Below are positions 62,220-64,000 of a stretch of 64,000 nt of DNA, one piece after another; the first letter of the stretch is position 1; each line of letters opens with the position of its first letter. The DNA comes from JAKPBU01 sp964425695 (GTDB taxonomy: Bacteria > Pseudomonadota > Gammaproteobacteria > Xanthomonadales > Xanthomonadaceae). The stretch covers positions 1-64,000 of the forward strand of contig CAYRNF010000005.1 in the NCBI GenBank assembly GCA_964425695.1, written 5' to 3'. The notes beneath the pieces are model-generated. The model made no database searches. It saw only the letters and a list, made by a program, of their open reading frames with translations, and had not been told where the DNA came from. The translations under genes were made by a program, and so were the position numbers.

Positions 62220-62895
62220 TACCGATGCATTGCCGAACATCGTCCCCGAGCTGTTCGCCATCCCGGCTGCGGACAAGCTTGTTCCGATCCCCCAATCGAG
62301 CCATCGGCCGCGCGTGCTGCTGCTGTACGGCTCCTTGCGCGTGCGCTCCTACAGCAAGCTACTCGCACTGGAGGCGGCGCGACTGCTGGATGCCATGGGC
62401 GCTGAAACCCGGGTATTCGATCCCGAAGGGCTGCCCCTGCCCGATGCTGCTCCTGATTCTCATCCAAAGGTGCGAGAGTTGCGCCAGCTCGCGCGGTGGT
62501 CGGAAGCGATGGTCTGGAGTTCGCCGGAACGGCACGGCGCGATGAGCGGCATCATGAAAGCGCAAATCGACTGGATCCCGCTTTCGCAGGGAGCTGTGCG
62601 GCCCACCCAAGGCAAAACCCTTGCGGTGATGCAGGTCTGCGGAGGCTCGCAGTCCTTCAATGCGGTCAATCAGTTGCGGATCCTGGGGCGCTGGATGCGC
62701 ATGATCACGATCCCGAACCAGTCGTCCGTGGCCAAGGCATTCAGGGAGTTCGACGAGGACGGGCGGATGAAGCCTTCCGCGTTCTACGACCGCCTCGTCG
62801 ATGTGATGGAGGAGCTGATGAAGTTCACCCTGCTGACACGGGACGTCGCACCGTATCTTGTCGACCGCTACAGCGAACGAAAGGAAACCGCCTAA
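62212..62895 (+). CDS. arsH: ArsH, NADPH-dependent FMN reductase of arsenic resistance
   Basis: 227 residues: flavodoxin-like core with LLLYGSLRVRSYSKLLALEA and SSPERHGAMSGIMKAQIDWI, characteristic of ArsH, which oxidises methylarsenite and related trivalent organoarsenicals. ATG 62212 overlaps the aquaporin gene. Last gene of the ars unit; a 255-base gap with nothing recognisable follows. Confidence 0.95.
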   Translation: MLDTDALPNIVPELFAIPAADKLVPIPQSSHRPRVLLLYGSLRVRSYSKLLALEAARLLDAMGAETRVFDPEGLPLPDAAPDSHPKVRELRQLARWSEAMVWSSPERHGAMSGIMKAQIDWIPLSQGAVRPTQGKTLAVMQVCGGSQSFNAVNQLRILGRWMRMITIPNQSSVAKAFREFDEDGRMKPSAFYDRLVDVMEELMKFTLLTRDVAPYLVDRYSERKETA

Positions 62896-63150
62896 CAACT
62901 GGTCGCCCGCTTGAACCAGGACGCGATCTAGAAGCGGATGGTCGCTGCAGATGCGCTCTTTTTCACTATGAGTAGGTCGTGTGATTGCAATTCCCAACGA
63001 AGTTTCTGACGGGTTACGAATGATCAGGTATGGCGGCGGTCATCTGTTCTAAGTGAAACGTGTTCATGCCAAAGCCGGCGCGTGGATGCAAGGTGTCTCT
63101 TTTTTATCCGGCAACTCCACTCGACCCATCCACGCCGCGCGCATCCTGCG

Positions 63151-63426
63151 TTACTTCTTCTGAAGTAGACCGCGCGATGTTGGTGGGCGCTCCGGTGACG
63201 GACCCGGATCCTTGATCAGCAGTTCGACTTCGCTCAGGCCAAACTGATCACGCAACACTTGAGCCGCGGTGGCTCGCACCATCCCCTGATCGACATCCGG
63301 TGACGCCAACGCGATGGTGGCGATAACCCCTGACCCTCCCGACTCGGTGGGTACAAGTCGAACGTCATCGACGGACTTCACGCCCGGGTGGACGAACATG
63401 GCCCGCCGGATAGCTTCGAGATCCAT
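63151..63426 (-). CDS. Stand-alone protein resembling the cytoplasmic domain of a CDF exporter
   Basis: 91 residues starting MDLEAIRRAMFVHPGVKSVD. It parallels the C-terminal domain of the CzcD-type protein next door (DLDAIRRALTELPGVTQVHD) but has VDDVRLVP in place of HDLHVWAL, so the metal-binding His residues are gone. No membrane helices. ATG 63426 is chosen because GAGGA lies eight bases upstream. It begins 28 bases after the exporter stop. May regulate or dimerise with the exporter. Confidence 0.68.
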   Translation of the reverse strand: MDLEAIRRAMFVHPGVKSVDDVRLVPTESGGSGVIATIALASPDVDQGMVRATAAQVLRDQFGLSEVELLIKDPGPSPERPPTSRGLLQKK

Positions 63427-63454
63427 ACTCATCTTCCTCTGTGCCGCTTTGCGG

Positions 63455-64000
63455 TCATGCGTGCAACCCATGGTCACCGCAATCGGTCGATTCCACCTGG
63501 AGCGTGGCGTGTCCGATGTGGAATCGATCTTCCATCATTTGCGTCGCGTTGCGGCGCACGTCGTCTGCGGCCAAGGATGGATCGGCCAACACCAGGTGCG
63601 CGGTCATCACCGGCTGGCGTGAAGCCAGTGCCCAGACATGGAGGTCATGGACTTGGGTCACGCCGGGCAGCTCTGTGAGTGCGCGGCGGATGGCATCGAG
63701 GTCGACGCCCTTCGGGACACCTTGCATCAGCACCTGTCCGGCCTCGCGCAGCAGCGTCCAGGTGCGCGGCAGCACCCACAGGCCGATCAGCACGGCAACG
63801 ATCGGGTCGATGACCCGCCAACCGGTGGCCATGATGAGGATGGCGGCGATGATCACGCCCAGCGAGCCGAGCATGTCGGCCCAGACTTCGAGGTAGGCGC
63901 CCTTGACGTTGAGGCTTTGGCCGCTGCCGGCCTTGAGCAGGCGCATGGCGATGAGGTTGACCAGCAGGCCGAGTAACGCGATCACCAGCATCCCGGTGGA
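63455..64000 (-). CDS. czcD: Cation diffusion facilitator, CzcD-type (5' truncated)
   Basis: Exports Zn/Co/Cd from the cytoplasm by proton exchange. The N-terminal part lies beyond the window; the frame is open to 64000. Visible are two or three TM helices (MLVIALLGLLVNLIAMRLL, AYLEVWADMLGSLGVIIAAI), the LNVKGAYLEVWADMLGS Asp motif of TM5, and the cytoplasmic domain with VHDLHVWALASRQPVMTAHL. Confidence 0.93.
   Translation of the reverse strand, partial: STGMLVIALLGLLVNLIAMRLLKAGSGQSLNVKGAYLEVWADMLGSLGVIIAAILIMATGWRVIDPIVAVLIGLWVLPRTWTLLREAGQVLMQGVPKGVDLDAIRRALTELPGVTQVHDLHVWALASRQPVMTAHLVLADPSLAADDVRRNATQMMEDRFHIGHATLQVESTDCGDHGLHA

Overview
The window looks like the chromosome of a GC-rich gammaproteobacterium of the Lysobacteraceae/Xanthomonadaceae (Luteimonas, Lysobacter or Pseudoxanthomonas type). 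The basis is the gene order rpsA-ihfB-lapB-wecA-like-capD-galU, the ndk-rlmN-pilF-rodZ-yfgM-bamB-der run, the ppsA/ppsR pair, GTAGGAGCGG-type REP repeats, and copLAB-style copper genes known from Xanthomonas. Genus assignment is inference.

Positions 1-36900 are ordinary core genome. In order they hold: S1 protein (5' truncated), IHF beta, LapB and a polysaccharide/nucleotide-sugar block; a fatty-acid oxidation pair with a TetR regulator and a PsrA-like operator; ndk, rlmN, pilus, cell-shape and outer-membrane-assembly genes and der; molybdenum cofactor genes mobA-moeA-moeB; a cell-wall-hydrolase-like protein, a phosphatase-like protein and a hydrolase/DUF1244 pair; folD, guaB, guaA, tadA, orn, mscS, ppsA/ppsR and DUF1249; and tRNA-Ala and tRNA-Glu. 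REP repeats lie in several gaps and supply the stop codons of at least three genes.

Positions 37026-40322 hold a native minus-strand copper operon, cueR-copA-copB, with overlapping start/stop codons and a MerR-type promoter with a 20-bp spacer. A foreign element starts at that promoter. Its first four genes (40363-46021) form a compact, lower-GC operon of three large tyrosine recombinases and a small helical protein, the layout of GInt elements (ginABCD). Next come a divergent XRE-regulator/unknown pair around a perfect 9-1-9 palindrome, decayed regulator and KfrA-like fragments, and a complete second copper locus: copL, copA, copB, a His-tailed cytochrome c, an NTF2-like protein, DUF411, a Cys-rich copper-storage-like protein, cueR, a YHS/HMBD P-type ATPase and DUF305. 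The island cueR promoter is almost identical to the native one, so both copper sets are probably controlled by the same type of regulator and possibly cross-regulated.

From 57328 the sequence is a patchwork: a 670-base stretch without a gene, a frameshifted gene with a C-terminal helix-turn-helix, two unknown minus-strand genes, and a truncated coiled-coil gene. An arsenic operon arsR-arsC-aquaporin-arsH without an efflux pump follows, then the end of a CzcD-type zinc/cobalt exporter and a small gene resembling only its cytoplasmic domain. The right end of the island is not visible.
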